From NCBI RefSeq assembly GCF_002104995.1, contig NW_024468275.1:21227-85226 (forward strand): a DNA stretch of 64,000 nucleotides, read 5' to 3'. Shown here piece after piece: positions 1-9,182 of the stretch (position 1 is the first letter of the stretch; each line of letters begins with the position of its first letter). The stretch comes from Linderina pennispora. Taxonomy: Eukaryota; Kickxellomycota; Kickxellomycetes; Kickxellales; Kickxellaceae. Both the position numbers and the translations under genes were made by a program. Below the pieces are notes generated by a model. It was given only the letters and a program-made list of their open reading frames with translations. It was not told the origin of the DNA and did not search any database.

Positions 1-2
1 TT

Positions 3-254
3 TCGGCTCAGAACAAACAGAAGCAGCCCACTGATGATGGCAACGACGGCTCTGAAGGCGCTAGTAATATCGGCCTGGCTAAAAAGCGTAGCAGTAGCCG
101 CCGGCGCAGCCGGCGCAAGTCAACACGCAGCGCCCAGCAGCTGCAGCAGATGCTGGCAGCCGATGGATCGCAGCCTGCAGGGTCTGGCGGCAACGTAAAG
201 CGCAAAGCATCATCATCACGGCGCAAGCCTCAAGGTGCTGCGGTCTCACAATAG
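3..254 (+). CDS. FHIP-family protein, C-terminal part (second copy, cut by the window edge)
   Basis: The frame is open from the window edge to TAG at 252-254. It encodes the basic, Ser/Arg-rich tail that is also found at the end of the complete FHIP gene on the minus strand (28889-33061). The two differ by a few substitutions, for example Lys for Gln near the window edge. Similarity runs past the stop to about 363, so this is the outer end of a large inverted duplication. Whether the rest of this copy exists cannot be told, because it lies outside the window. Function of the family: a subunit of the FTS-Hook-FHIP dynein adaptor for endosome transport. Confidence 0.7.
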   Translation, partial: SAQNKQKQPTDDGNDGSEGASNIGLAKKRSSSRRRSRRKSTRSAQQLQQMLAADGSQPAGSGGNVKRKASSSRRKPQGAAVSQ

Positions 255-363
255 CAAGGCGACTTGAGTGGCAGGTTGTTTTAATAGATGCTAGTAATCA
301 CGCACATGCTGCCTTCTACATGCATATCTATATCCTGCTGATGCACCAACTACGAACATTGCT

Positions 364-801
364 ATATGTTAACAAAACTAATCGTAGTATATGATTGGCA
401 AAGCGATAGCATATATAGATCACCATATGAGCATTACATGACCATTGCTGTAGATTTATGAAAGATCAAGCAAGCGCACTTGTCTTGAATTAGCCTGGGT
501 TTGCCTATGCCTGGAAAAATCTCAAGATCTAATTACTTAAATCTAGACTGATACCCAGTGAGTGGTGGACTGCTTTTTTTTTTATTTTACAGAGCTGACT
601 CTGTTGCAGTATATCAATTCACTCCTCTCTTTCAAAACATATGCACAGATATTGGCTTCAATATATTCATTTCTCACAGTTTAGCCTATATAACCTGGTG
701 TGCCATAGTGATAGTGAGTCAATTATAGAATATAGTTCTTTGAGCAATCACAGAACTATGCTGATACATTTGCAAACATTTCAGATAATATGCATACTAC
801 A
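364..801. other. AT-rich spacer without recognisable gene
   Basis: This spacer lies between the end of the FHIP-homologous segment and the first MITE. It is AT-rich, has a T-run near 571, and shows no convincing ORF or RNA gene. No counterpart is seen in the other arm of the inverted duplication, where a MITE follows directly. Confidence 0.5.
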
Positions 802-1563
802 GAGGTCATTCAGAGTTACTTATCTGCACAACAATTATTTTTGCATGTTGGAGCTAATAGCAATTTCAGTGAAATATAAATTTCACCCAAACTGCTATTG
901 GCATCTTGGAAAAGTTTCAGTGAACATAATTTCCTTATAGTTGCTTAGCTACATCTATTGAGATATGGACTTTTGTTGCCCAATGATAATTAACCCCAAA
1001 TATGCAAAAGTTTTTCTTTCTAGTTGAAATTATGTTCACTGAAACTTTTCTAAGATACTGATAGTGGTTTGGGTGAAATGTTTATTTTACTGAATTGGCA
1101 ATAGCAGTTTGAGTAAAACAGTAAGAAAAATATTTATATCTTAGTAATCATTTATAAGCACAGAAACATTCTAGACATAATAGTTAATAATGGGGGTTAT
1201 ACAGAGATACTTATCTGCCCATTAACTATTTATGCATGCTGGAACTATTGGCAATTTCAGTGAAATAAAAATTTCACCCAAACTGCTATCGGCATCTTGG
1301 AAAAGTTTCAGTGAACATAATTTCCTTGTGGTTGCTTAGCCACATCTATTGAGATATTGACTTTTGTTGCCCAATGATAATTAACCCCAAATATGCAAAG
1401 GTTTTTCTTTCTGGTTGAAATTATGTTCACTGAAACTTTTCCAAGATGCCGATGGCGGTTTGGGTGAAATTTTTATTTCACTGAAATTGCCAATAGCATA
1501 AATATGTATAAATAATTGTTGTGCAGATAACAAACTCTGAATGACCTCCAGGAATGACCCCCA
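802..1563. mobile_element. Two nested family-A hairpin MITEs
   Basis: One family-A element starts at 802 (GAGGTCATTC) and ends at 1563 (GGAATGACCCCC). A second, foldback-type copy (about 1192-1550) sits inside it and ends with GAATGACCTCC. Each copy holds the family's internal inverted repeat: a block containing GCATCTTGGAAAAGTTTCAG and its reverse complement, about 90 nt apart. The left copy is more diverged than the right one. There are no coding genes here. Confidence 0.75.
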
Positions 1564-1572
1564 ATAATCATT

Positions 1573-2260
1573 GGAGGCCATTCACAAGTATAAAAGTTTA
1601 AAGAAACTAAATATCTATTAGCAGAATAACCAATTAACAAATAAGAAATCAATTACTAGCAGTAGATAAATATTTTAAAATACAGAATGGAGGCCATTCA
1701 CAAATATAAATAGTTAAAGAAACTAAATAACTATTATCAGAATAACCAATTAACAAATAAGAAATCAATTACTAGCAGTAGATAAATATTTTAAAATACA
1801 GAATGTTTAGTAGTGGCCAAAAAGATTCTAGCAACTAGATTAACAAATAAACAAAGATGCCAAATATGGTGCTTCTACGAAACCCCCTTCGGCATCCTGA
1901 AAAATTTCAGTTGATTTCTTGGGACACAGCCTCTATCTCAGTAGAAGCATATTAATTGTGTATCAACTGAAATTTTTCAGGATGCCGAAGGGGGTTTCGT
2001 AGAAGCACCATATTTGGCATCAGAACAAGAAAACAATAAAAATATTAATAATTATGAAATAGCTAACCAATTCTGACTGATCTCCAATGTTTAGCAGTGG
2101 CCAAAAAGATTCTAGCAACTAGATTAACAAATAAACAAAGATGCCAAATATGGTGCTTCTCCGAAACCCCCTTTGGCATCTGAACAATAAAATAATAAAA
2201 ATTTTAATAATTATTAAATAGCTAACAATTTCTGACTGAGCTCCATTATGAATGATCTCC
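1573..2260. mobile_element. Family-B MITE, internally duplicated, with long hairpin
   Basis: It begins GGAGGCCATTCACAA and ends GAATGATCTCC. The 5' segment is repeated from about 1688, and a second partial repeat lies at 2085-2190. Positions 1858-2020 form a near-perfect hairpin with arms of about 56 nt that include ACGAAACCCCCTTCGGCATC. The same hairpin type recurs in the family-B copies at 5744-6138 and 27915-28777. Confidence 0.7.
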
Positions 2261-2686
2261 TAAAATGACCTAGGTCAAATGTCAGGGAAGAGGAAACTAG
2301 GTAGTTTGTTCTCCTAGTGATGATTATAAACATGCTGATGAAACTAAATGCAAGCATTTACTAAAATATATTGGAAAAACTAGGCAGAATCCCTGCTGCT
2401 AGGAGCCAGCAAGGGGTATTTAAGCAAGTGCCAAGTGCACATACTAAGCCCTTATCTAAACTACGCATAGCTCTAGAAAAGGCTGCACTACTCTGAGTGA
2501 GTAAGCTGCCTTAGGTGAGTCAAAACCACCATAGCAGCATGACATAATATGTATATATTTCATATAGACACTAAATAATAATTAGAGTAGCTAGCCAGTA
2601 GTTAGATCAATAGGCAAATCTATGTAGGAGCAGAAAAATGTATTGATAGTGTGAGTGGAAAAGTAGTTGAGTTCTTAATGAAATGT

Positions 2687-2850
2687 AGAAAGCTGATGAT
2701 TGCCAATGGGCAATTGCATATTCGCTTATAAAGGAACAGCAGAGTGCAACCTTGGCTGCGAATATGGCTGCTAGTGATCTGCAAACTGCAGTTGCGTTTC
2801 GTGATGCGATAGTGAGCGTGTCACAGCTCAAGCGGGCGATTTACAAGTGA
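2687..2850 (+). pseudogene. Unrecognised 3' gene fragment upstream of CorA copy 1
   Basis: An open frame without a start (a TAG lies just before it) ends at TGA 2848-2850. The same frame, with many amino-acid changes but no stop, occurs upstream of CorA copy 2 (minus strand, from about 26727). Its last codons resemble the end of the dysferlin-domain gene upstream of CorA copy 3 (...RA-x-x-K stop). It is therefore probably a remnant of the gene that once preceded CorA. The replacement-rich differences between the copies suggest no constraint. Confidence 0.35.
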
Positions 2851-2969
2851 TAGCGAAGCAAAAACCGGTTGTAAAACAAGTCAGGGGCCGGGATAGATGC
2901 CCCAACAGAAGAATATTCTATTTTTCCATCTTCCAGCATTTTTGCTCTTCCTCCACTTTTACATCTGTA

Positions 2970-2991
2970 ATATACTTTTTTTTTTTTTAAC
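2970..2991 (+). promoter_or_regulatory. Poly-T tract directly before CorA copy 1
   Basis: A T-run ends just before AACATG. The equivalent tract is present before copy 2 (as A's on the plus strand, about 26588-26597) and is longer before copy 3 (about 38106-38123). About 150 bp of upstream sequence are shared by all three copies, so each gene carries its own proximal promoter or 5' leader. Confidence 0.4.
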
Positions 2992-4380
2992 ATGACAGAC
3001 AAATCGTCGCCGTTTGGGTCGTCGCTGCTATTGCACGACATCCATACAGAGAACCAGAGGCTACGGGCAGCAAACACGCAAATGCTGCGCACCGAGTCCG
3101 AGCAGCGTGCTCGCGCGATCCAGTATTTGCAGGACCTGTTGTCGGACAGCAAGAACAGCAGTGCCGACGATATTGAGCGGCTGGTGCAGCTGCTTCTTGG
3201 CAGCACCGAGTGCGTAGTCCGCGAGACAGCAACCCACGAGAACACGGACTGCATGGGCATGGAGGACGCGGCAGTGCACCGGCGGGACTGGGATATGGCA
3301 GCGCTGCGGGAGCTGGCAGCCACAGGGGCTGTGGGCGAGCCTGAGGCTCTCAAGACGATGGCGGATGCAGGCGGGTTCGCAGTCAATGAGGACACACGGT
3401 TTATGGTGTTCAGCGAGGCGATGGGTGTGTACCAGGCTTCGGAGTTAGACAAGCCCTGCTTGGATGTGATCGCCGAGCAGAGCGGGTTCTTCTGGCTGGA
3501 CGTGGTGGATGCGACCAAACCAGAGATGGACAGGCTGGCACGTGTGTTTGGAATCCACCCGCTGACAGTGGAGGACATTCTGGAGGACACAGGCGACAAG
3601 ATCGAGGAGGTCAGTGACTACCACTTCGTTGTGTATCGGGCAGTGGACGCCGAGATGGCGGCATGCCCGATAGCCATGGTGGTGAAACGGCGGTTTGTGC
3701 TGACGTTCCATGGGCGCGCGACGACCGAGCATGTGGAGCAGGCAATGGACCGGCTGGCAGCCATGGCGGAGATCGGCGGGCAGTCGGTGGTGTATGTGCT
3801 GCTGGACGGGATGACGGACGCGCTGACCATGGCCATGCGCACCGTGGCATTGGAGGTGGACCAGGTGGACGAGCTGGTGATGGTTCTATCGCCACTGGAA
3901 AAGGCCGATGTTCTGCAGCGCACGGGGCTGGTGCGGCGGCGGCTGCTGGCGCTCTGGCGGCTAATACACGGCAAGCCTGAGGTGGTGCGGGCGCTGATGC
4001 GCATGACGCCCGACCTAGATGAGCGCCATCTGCTGGGCGACGTCCTGGATCATCTGAGCGCTATGCAGTCGGCCTGTGCTCATTGTGATATGGTGCTGGC
4101 GCGGGCTCACTCAAACTACATGGGCCAGATCTCGCTGGGGCTCGGCGATGCGAGTGTAGGCCTGTCCGTGTTTTCGAACCAGTTGCTAATTATTTCTGCC
4201 ATTTTGCTGCCAACTCAGTTTGTCGCCGAGCTGTTTGGCATGAACGTGCCTGTGCCGTTCAAGCCGAACGAGGATACTGGCGAGCATGAGAACCTGCGTG
4301 CCTGGATGACAATCATGGGGAGCTGCATTGCCTTTGTCGTGATGTTTGGCGGGTGGGCAAAGTGGAAGAAGATCTTTTAA
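2992..4380 (+). CDS. CorA-type magnesium transporter, copy 1
   Basis: A 462-residue CorA/Mrs2-superfamily channel predicted to import Mg2+ across a membrane. The long N-terminal part is cytosolic (acidic, helical). Near the C-terminus come a first membrane helix, the hallmark GMN motif (FGMNVPVPF, about residue 415), a loop rich in acidic residues and a second helix ending in Trp/Lys. ATG 2992 follows a T-run and matches the starts of the other copies. Copies 2 and 3 (25195-26583, 38127-39515) have exactly the same length. Copies 1 and 2 have AELFGMN before the motif where copy 3 has the more usual TGLFGMN. Which membrane it serves (plasma, vacuole, mitochondrion) cannot be read from the sequence. 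Confidence 0.9.
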   Translation: MTDKSSPFGSSLLLHDIHTENQRLRAANTQMLRTESEQRARAIQYLQDLLSDSKNSSADDIERLVQLLLGSTECVVRETATHENTDCMGMEDAAVHRRDWDMAALRELAATGAVGEPEALKTMADAGGFAVNEDTRFMVFSEAMGVYQASELDKPCLDVIAEQSGFFWLDVVDATKPEMDRLARVFGIHPLTVEDILEDTGDKIEEVSDYHFVVYRAVDAEMAACPIAMVVKRRFVLTFHGRATTEHVEQAMDRLAAMAEIGGQSVVYVLLDGMTDALTMAMRTVALEVDQVDELVMVLSPLEKADVLQRTGLVRRRLLALWRLIHGKPEVVRALMRMTPDLDERHLLGDVLDHLSAMQSACAHCDMVLARAHSNYMGQISLGLGDASVGLSVFSNQLLIISAILLPTQFVAELFGMNVPVPFKPNEDTGEHENLRAWMTIMGSCIAFVVMFGGWAKWKKIF

Positions 4381-4810
4381 GCAATCGCGTGCTATGAGTG
4401 AATTTATTCATTACTTACAATAACTTTGAAGAAATTCTAATAGCTTTTATGGCTGTTGCGCGCCCACTGCAGCTGTCCCAGAATGTCAACATATCAGCCG
4501 AATCAGGTGACAGCAATCCAGGCGCCAACGAGAACCCCGCTACAGCCTACGATATGGAGGTAGAGCCTAGCCTCTGATAAGTTGCACAGACAACCATATT
4601 GAAAACTCCCCTACACAACTTATCTATTCCTTTTTCTCTCTGTTCTTCTGTTGGAATTTCAAGATCCTATATCTGTGAACTACATAGTTTTTCATCCTGT
4701 TGTCCTTTTTCTTTATTCTTTTTCTTTTTAGCTGTGCCACCTGAGCGATGGTATAAAACCTTTTCACTCGCCTCTCCCTTCCTACTTCTTTTTGGCTTTC
4801 TTCATCAATA
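4381..4810 (+). other. Downstream flank of CorA copy 1 with a short orphan ORF
   Basis: 4381-4441 matches the flank of CorA copy 2 (25135-25194) and marks the inner end of the inverted duplication. A 42-codon ATG-led frame at 4450-4578 has GC-rich, gene-like codons and could be the last exon of a lost gene, but nothing supports it further. The remainder is pyrimidine-rich. Confidence 0.4.
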
Positions 4811-5482
4811 TACACTGGGCAGCAAAATTGAGTCGCAAATATGAAAATCAATAAAAACCATAAATAATTTCTCATAGGGACATGCGTTGCTCTTGACAAA
4901 ATTAATTTGTGGTATAAGCCATGCACTAATATATTATATGTAGTTGCATGCCTATAGCTCTCGAAATAATCGTGATATTGACTTTTTGAAAAATAAATTT
5001 TTGACTCAGTTTTGCTCACAAAAATTTGTCAATTTATTTCTCAACAACTAGCATAGCCACCATAGGATTTTTTGTCCGCAGCGATATGCCTAGGCATCGA
5101 GTTGACTAGCCATGAACAAACGGTTTCATTTACTTCCTCATGTACAATTTCCTAGACCAATACAACGTAGGTGCCAAAAACGACATCGTTTTTGGCCTTT
5201 ATCAGATCATACTCATAATGAAGCCCTATATGTGAGTAGCGCATCGTATCTAGGGGATGCCACTGATCATCGTACAATAGAAACAGCTCACACATCTAGC
5301 CAACATATAGCTCAAATTGCTATTTATATAATGAAGACTATTTCAGACATAATCTTTGCACTCTCCTACTGCATATCCTAGGTATGTAATTAAGGTATGT
5401 TTTATATCATCATGTGCATACTAGTCAGTGTGTCACATCCCCCTCTACTAAGGAAGCAATGGCAATAGTAGTATGGAGATAT
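4811..5482. mobile_element. Tc1-like element fragment (left arm)
   Basis: It starts with a TACACTGGGCAGCAAAATTG terminus. Around 5040-5110 the minus strand resembles the last ~20 codons of the Tc1 transposase at 21121, with a decayed sequence. The segment is an inverted relative of 6185-6826. No open transposase frame remains. Confidence 0.65.
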
Positions 5483-6826
5483 ATACTGAGCAGCAAAATT
5501 GAGTCACAAAAAAAATTCAACTTTTACTTTATCATCATCATCAGATAACGTAGATACTTCTATTCATTATATGTTGGATGGGGCTTAGCATAGTATAACT
5601 ATATGCAGTCAAAAGTTCGCTAAACATTGTACTTTGTATGATATCAAAGTAATAGTAAAAAAGTAGAAAAATTTAAGTGGTAAAAATTTGACTCACTTTG
5701 ACTTCATAGAGCTATTTTGATACCATATCCTTTTTTGAATAATGGAGGTTATTCACAATTACTAAACTGGGTAATAATTATTTAAATATTCTAAAGCTAT
5801 TTGTACTTTTATTATTTTTGCGCTTCTATGAAACCCCCATCAGCATCCTGAAAAATTTCAATTGATTTCTTATGACCTAGCCTCTATCTCAGTAGAAGCA
5901 TATTAATTGTGCATCAACTGAAATTTTTCAGGATGCCAATGGGGGTTTCGTAGAAGTGCCCTTTCTTATATTTGTATTAATTTGTTAATCTAGCTGTTAA
6001 TATCTTTTTGGCCATTAGTAATCATTCTGATTTTTAAAATATTTATCTACTACTAGTAATTGATTTTTAATTGCTAATTAGTTATTCTGATAAAAGATAC
6101 TTAGTTTCTTTAAACATTTATATTTGTGAATGGCCTCCTCTGAGTTTAGAGTAGTGTATCTCTATACAACTATGGTTATTGCTTCTATAGTAGAGGGGGA
6201 TGTGTAACACTGACCAGTGTGCATATGATGGTATAAAATATATGCTGACCACATACCTAGGATATGCAGTAGCAGAGTGCAAATATTATGTCTGAAGAAG
6301 TCTTCATTATATAAATAGCAATTTGAGCTATAAGTTGGCTAGATATATATACTGTTTCTATTGGACGATGATCAGCGGCATCCCCTAGATACGATTCGCT
6401 ACTCACATATAGGGCTTCATTATGAGTATGATCTGATAAAGGCCAAAATTCATTGTTTTTGGCACCTACATTGCATTGGTCTAGGATATTGTTCATGAGT
6501 AAGTAAATGAAACTGTTTGTTCATGGCTAGTTAACTCGATGCCTAGGCATATCGCTGCGGACAAAAAAGCCTATGGTGGCTATGCTAGTTGTAGAGAAAT
6601 ATATCGACGAATTTTTGTGAGCAAAGTTGAATCAAAATATTATATTATAAAAATGTAAATTTCTTGATTATATTAAGAGTGATAGGCATGCAACTACACA
6701 AAATAGATTAGAGCATGGCTTATATCACAAATTAATTTTGTCAAGAGCAACGCATGTCCCTATGAGAAATTATTAATGATTTCTGATGATATTTATTTTT
6801 GTGACTCAATTTTGCTGCCCAGCATA
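5483..6826. mobile_element. Tc1-like non-autonomous element with a MITE inserted
   Basis: The left end is TACTGAGCAGCAAAATTGAG and the right end (6800-6826) is its complement, closing in TA. A family-B MITE (5744-6138) interrupts it. The same arrangement is seen at 23090-25135, where a family-A MITE sits inside instead. The right part repeats the left arm 4811-5455 in inverted order. The transposase is unrecognisable. Confidence 0.6.
5744..6138. mobile_element. Family-B MITE (complete)
   Basis: The termini are GGAGGTTATTCACAA and TTGTGAATGGCCTCC. An internal hairpin at about 5818-5960 has GAAACCCCCAT / ATGGGGGTTTC arms. It is inserted in a Tc1-like element. Confidence 0.75.
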
Positions 6827-7716
6827 CATGCACATAGAGAGAAGGGTAATTCCGATCCTATCATTGACTCTGATTTCCTGAATACAATAATCTCTGACTC
6901 AAGCTCTTCTTTCCATTTGGCCTACTCATTATCACCTAGGCCAGGTGATGACAACATCATCTTGTCATGTCGTAATCAGTCCACAGTTGGACCACAACAT
7001 GGTCACACATTAAGGGGTTTTATTTGTCTTCCTTTTTTTCTATTACTTCTCTTCTGTTCTTCATCACATGCCGCTGTTCCGTTATCAGGACGGACCGCCC
7101 CTGACTATCGCCGGTAGAGTTGATGCCCACGAATGGATTTGTGGCGATGTACCTGGCTCACGATGCCCACCAACAGATGGCCTCTGATGTGTGTACATCA
7201 GGTCTATACGGATGCGGGAACACTGTCCCGTGGTCACCTGGCAGCCAATAGCAGCAAGTAGCATACTCCGTTTGCTGAAGTCCATCCTGCCGAACGAGTA
7301 TAAATACAGCCATGAACAGTGAGCAACATTAAGTTTTATTGTCTATTTTTTAGTATATGATCTCATTAAGGAACAGTTCACTGAGTTATATTTCTATTTA
7401 GTTTTCTAAAGTTAGTTATGCCCGTTACCATTGAAGTAGTAGATTACTTCGCAGATTTCCACGAACGAGAGAAAATAGTTTGGTAGTTTACTATTTCACT
7501 AGGATACCTGAATTTCCCGCGACCATTATTATTATTATCAATATTATTATTACCGTTTATTCACGGATAGTGTATTCAAGCAAGACCATCGACTACTATG
7601 TCTTACGCGCCCGACACAGACAGTGCTGGTGATCGACCCACTGATCAAGCCTCTCCTTCATCCTTTTTAAACCCCAAAATCTTGAACAGTGATTATCTCG
7701 GGAATAGCGCTTCAAA
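6827..7716. other. Intergenic region upstream of tRNA-Glu, no supported gene
   Basis: It contains a TATA-like GTATAAATA at about 7299 and short ATG-led frames, one running from 7600 into the tRNA. Composition is intermediate between genes and transposons. An old retroelement 5' end is possible, but neither LTR pairs nor protein similarity can be shown. Confidence 0.4.
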
Positions 7717-7788
7717 TCCGCAATGGTCCAGTGGCTAGGATCCGACGCTCTCACCGTCGTGGCCGGGGTTCGATTCCCCGTTGCGGAA
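7717..7788 (+). tRNA. tRNA-Glu (CTC)
   Basis: The cloverleaf closes well. Acceptor arms TCCGCAA / TTGCGGA are followed by discriminator A; the D arm contains the A box TGGTCCAGTGG; the anticodon stem is CGACG/CGTCG with loop CTCTCAC (anticodon CTC); the B box is GGTTCGATTCC. There is no intron. CCA is not encoded, as expected for a nuclear eukaryotic gene. It lies in a transposon-rich stretch. Confidence 0.95.
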
Positions 7789-7791
7789 CTT

Positions 7792-7800
7792 CTTTTTTTT
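7792..7800 (+). terminator. RNA polymerase III terminator
   Basis: A run of eight or more T (TCTTTTTTTT) starts four bases after the tRNA-Glu discriminator base, the usual Pol III stop signal. Confidence 0.85.
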
Positions 7801-8241
7801 GCAAAAGCTGTTGAATCCGGTGGCAGTTCACATTTGCCTCTTATTAAAGGGCTGCAAGTGCTTATTTAGCGAGATTGTCTGTATATTGCTTTAAGGGAGC
7901 CTGGTGTTTTTTATAGTTGGCGTTATTAACAAATCGGCCAATCTGGTGTTTGTAACTTCTTGTTACTGCCTGTGGAGTGCTCACTTAATCAATGTGAACT
8001 TGAATGACTCCCAGTTTTAAGTTAACCCATTCTAAACACTACAGCAATATGCTACTAGCCATTTTTTGTGCATTAAATGTTAAGAGTAAATTATTGTTGA
8101 TATATTCCAAAGATGCAGTAGGTTGTACTATGTAGTATGATTCCTGCCACTAGGGGGTACCAAGAACTATTTATCAATGCGCTGAGTATAAATAAAGAAT
8201 TCTAGGGTTTACCACAAGCATAGTTGGTACTGATACTCTAT
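7801..8241. other. Intergenic, nothing recognised
   Basis: AT-rich sequence between tRNA-Glu and a MITE. There is no ORF above noise, no repeat of the local families and no RNA gene. Confidence 0.4.
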
Positions 8242-8703
8242 GGAGGTCATTCAGAGTTAGTTATCTGCACAGCAATTATTTATGCATATTAAAACTATTG
8301 GCAATTTCAGTGAATTAAAAATTTCACCCAAACCACCATCAGCATCTTAGAAAAGTTTCAGTAAATGTCATTTCCTTGTGGTTGCTTAGCTACATCTAAT
8401 GAGATATTGACTTTTGTTGCCCAATGATAATTAGCTCCAAATATGCAAAGGTTTTTCTTTCTGGTTGAAATTATGTTCACTGAAATTTTTCTAAGATACT
8501 GATAGTAGTTTTGGTGAAATGGCAAAAATAATATTTGTATTTTAGAAACCAATTATATACACAAAAACATTCTGGACACAATAATTATAAATATCTCTGC
8601 CAAAAATATCTAGCAGCAAAAAATGGTTCTGAAAATGGTTATTCAAATATCTATCTAACTAAATTGCGAATATCTAAAACTTACAAGTCTAGGAATGACC
8701 CCC
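8242..8703. mobile_element. Family-A MITE with TAT target duplication
   Basis: It starts GGAGGTCATTCAGAG and ends AGGAATGACCCCC. It is flanked by TAT on both sides (8239-8241 and 8704-8706). The internal inverted repeat is mutated. A decayed end of a family-B element (to about 8752, GTGAATGACCTC) follows directly. Confidence 0.75.
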
Positions 8704-8752
8704 TATGTTCTAAATATCTTTTACCTAGTTTAGTGATTGTGAATGACCTCTA

Positions 8753-9182
8753 GTAATTTGTTGTTAGGACTATCTATGGCTTCAGCTAGTGATGCTGAGC
8801 AGGGCATCTACTTTATAATGCAACTGGCTGTAATTGCCCTGTACTTTTGCGGCATCTGCTATCAACAGTATTCTATTATACTAGCTGCAGCGTAGTGCAA
8901 CTGTAATATCTTATGCTGGTTCGGTTAAGCATTTAGTGTGGTAGAGTCAGGAGAAGGACCCTGCTGGCTTGCAATTTGTGCCTGTAGATTGGCTGCGCAC
9001 ATTTCTGCCGAATCGACTGATCGATTAAGACCGCATTAAATCTAAGGCTGACCTCACCACTGATCTGGATTCGCTTTTTCGCTAGCAGTTTCGCTGGCTT
9101 GTCTCTTTATCTCCATCACCTCCTGTCCTTTCGAATTCACTGTCGCAGCTGCAGCTGTTTGAATAAACAATTTCCTTGCATA
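8753..9182 (+). promoter_or_regulatory. Upstream region of the SerRS gene
   Basis: The sequence changes here from AT-rich transposon DNA to GC-richer DNA. It presumably holds the SerRS promoter. A clear TATA box is absent and there is no other ORF. Confidence 0.4.

Noticed and set aside
640-940. ORFs inside the MITEs (here and at 17214, 18227, 18390, 22562, 23733 and 28019)
   Set aside because: They follow the hairpin arms in both directions, lack conserved codons and appear only because the arms have no stops.
1688-1800. CRISPR-like direct repeats in the family-B region
   Set aside because: It is one tandem duplication of a MITE segment, not regularly spaced repeats, and the genome is eukaryotic.
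5112-5381. ORF pair 5112-5381 (plus) and 6257-6496 (minus) as a duplicated gene
   Set aside because: Both lie in the non-coding part of the inverted Tc1-like arms and show no protein similarity or start context.
7080-7716. 5' end of an LTR retrotransposon upstream of tRNA-Glu (TATA-like box, then an ATG frame from 7600)
   Set aside because: No second LTR, no clear primer-binding site and no recognisable gag protein. The frame runs into the tRNA and is short enough to be chance.
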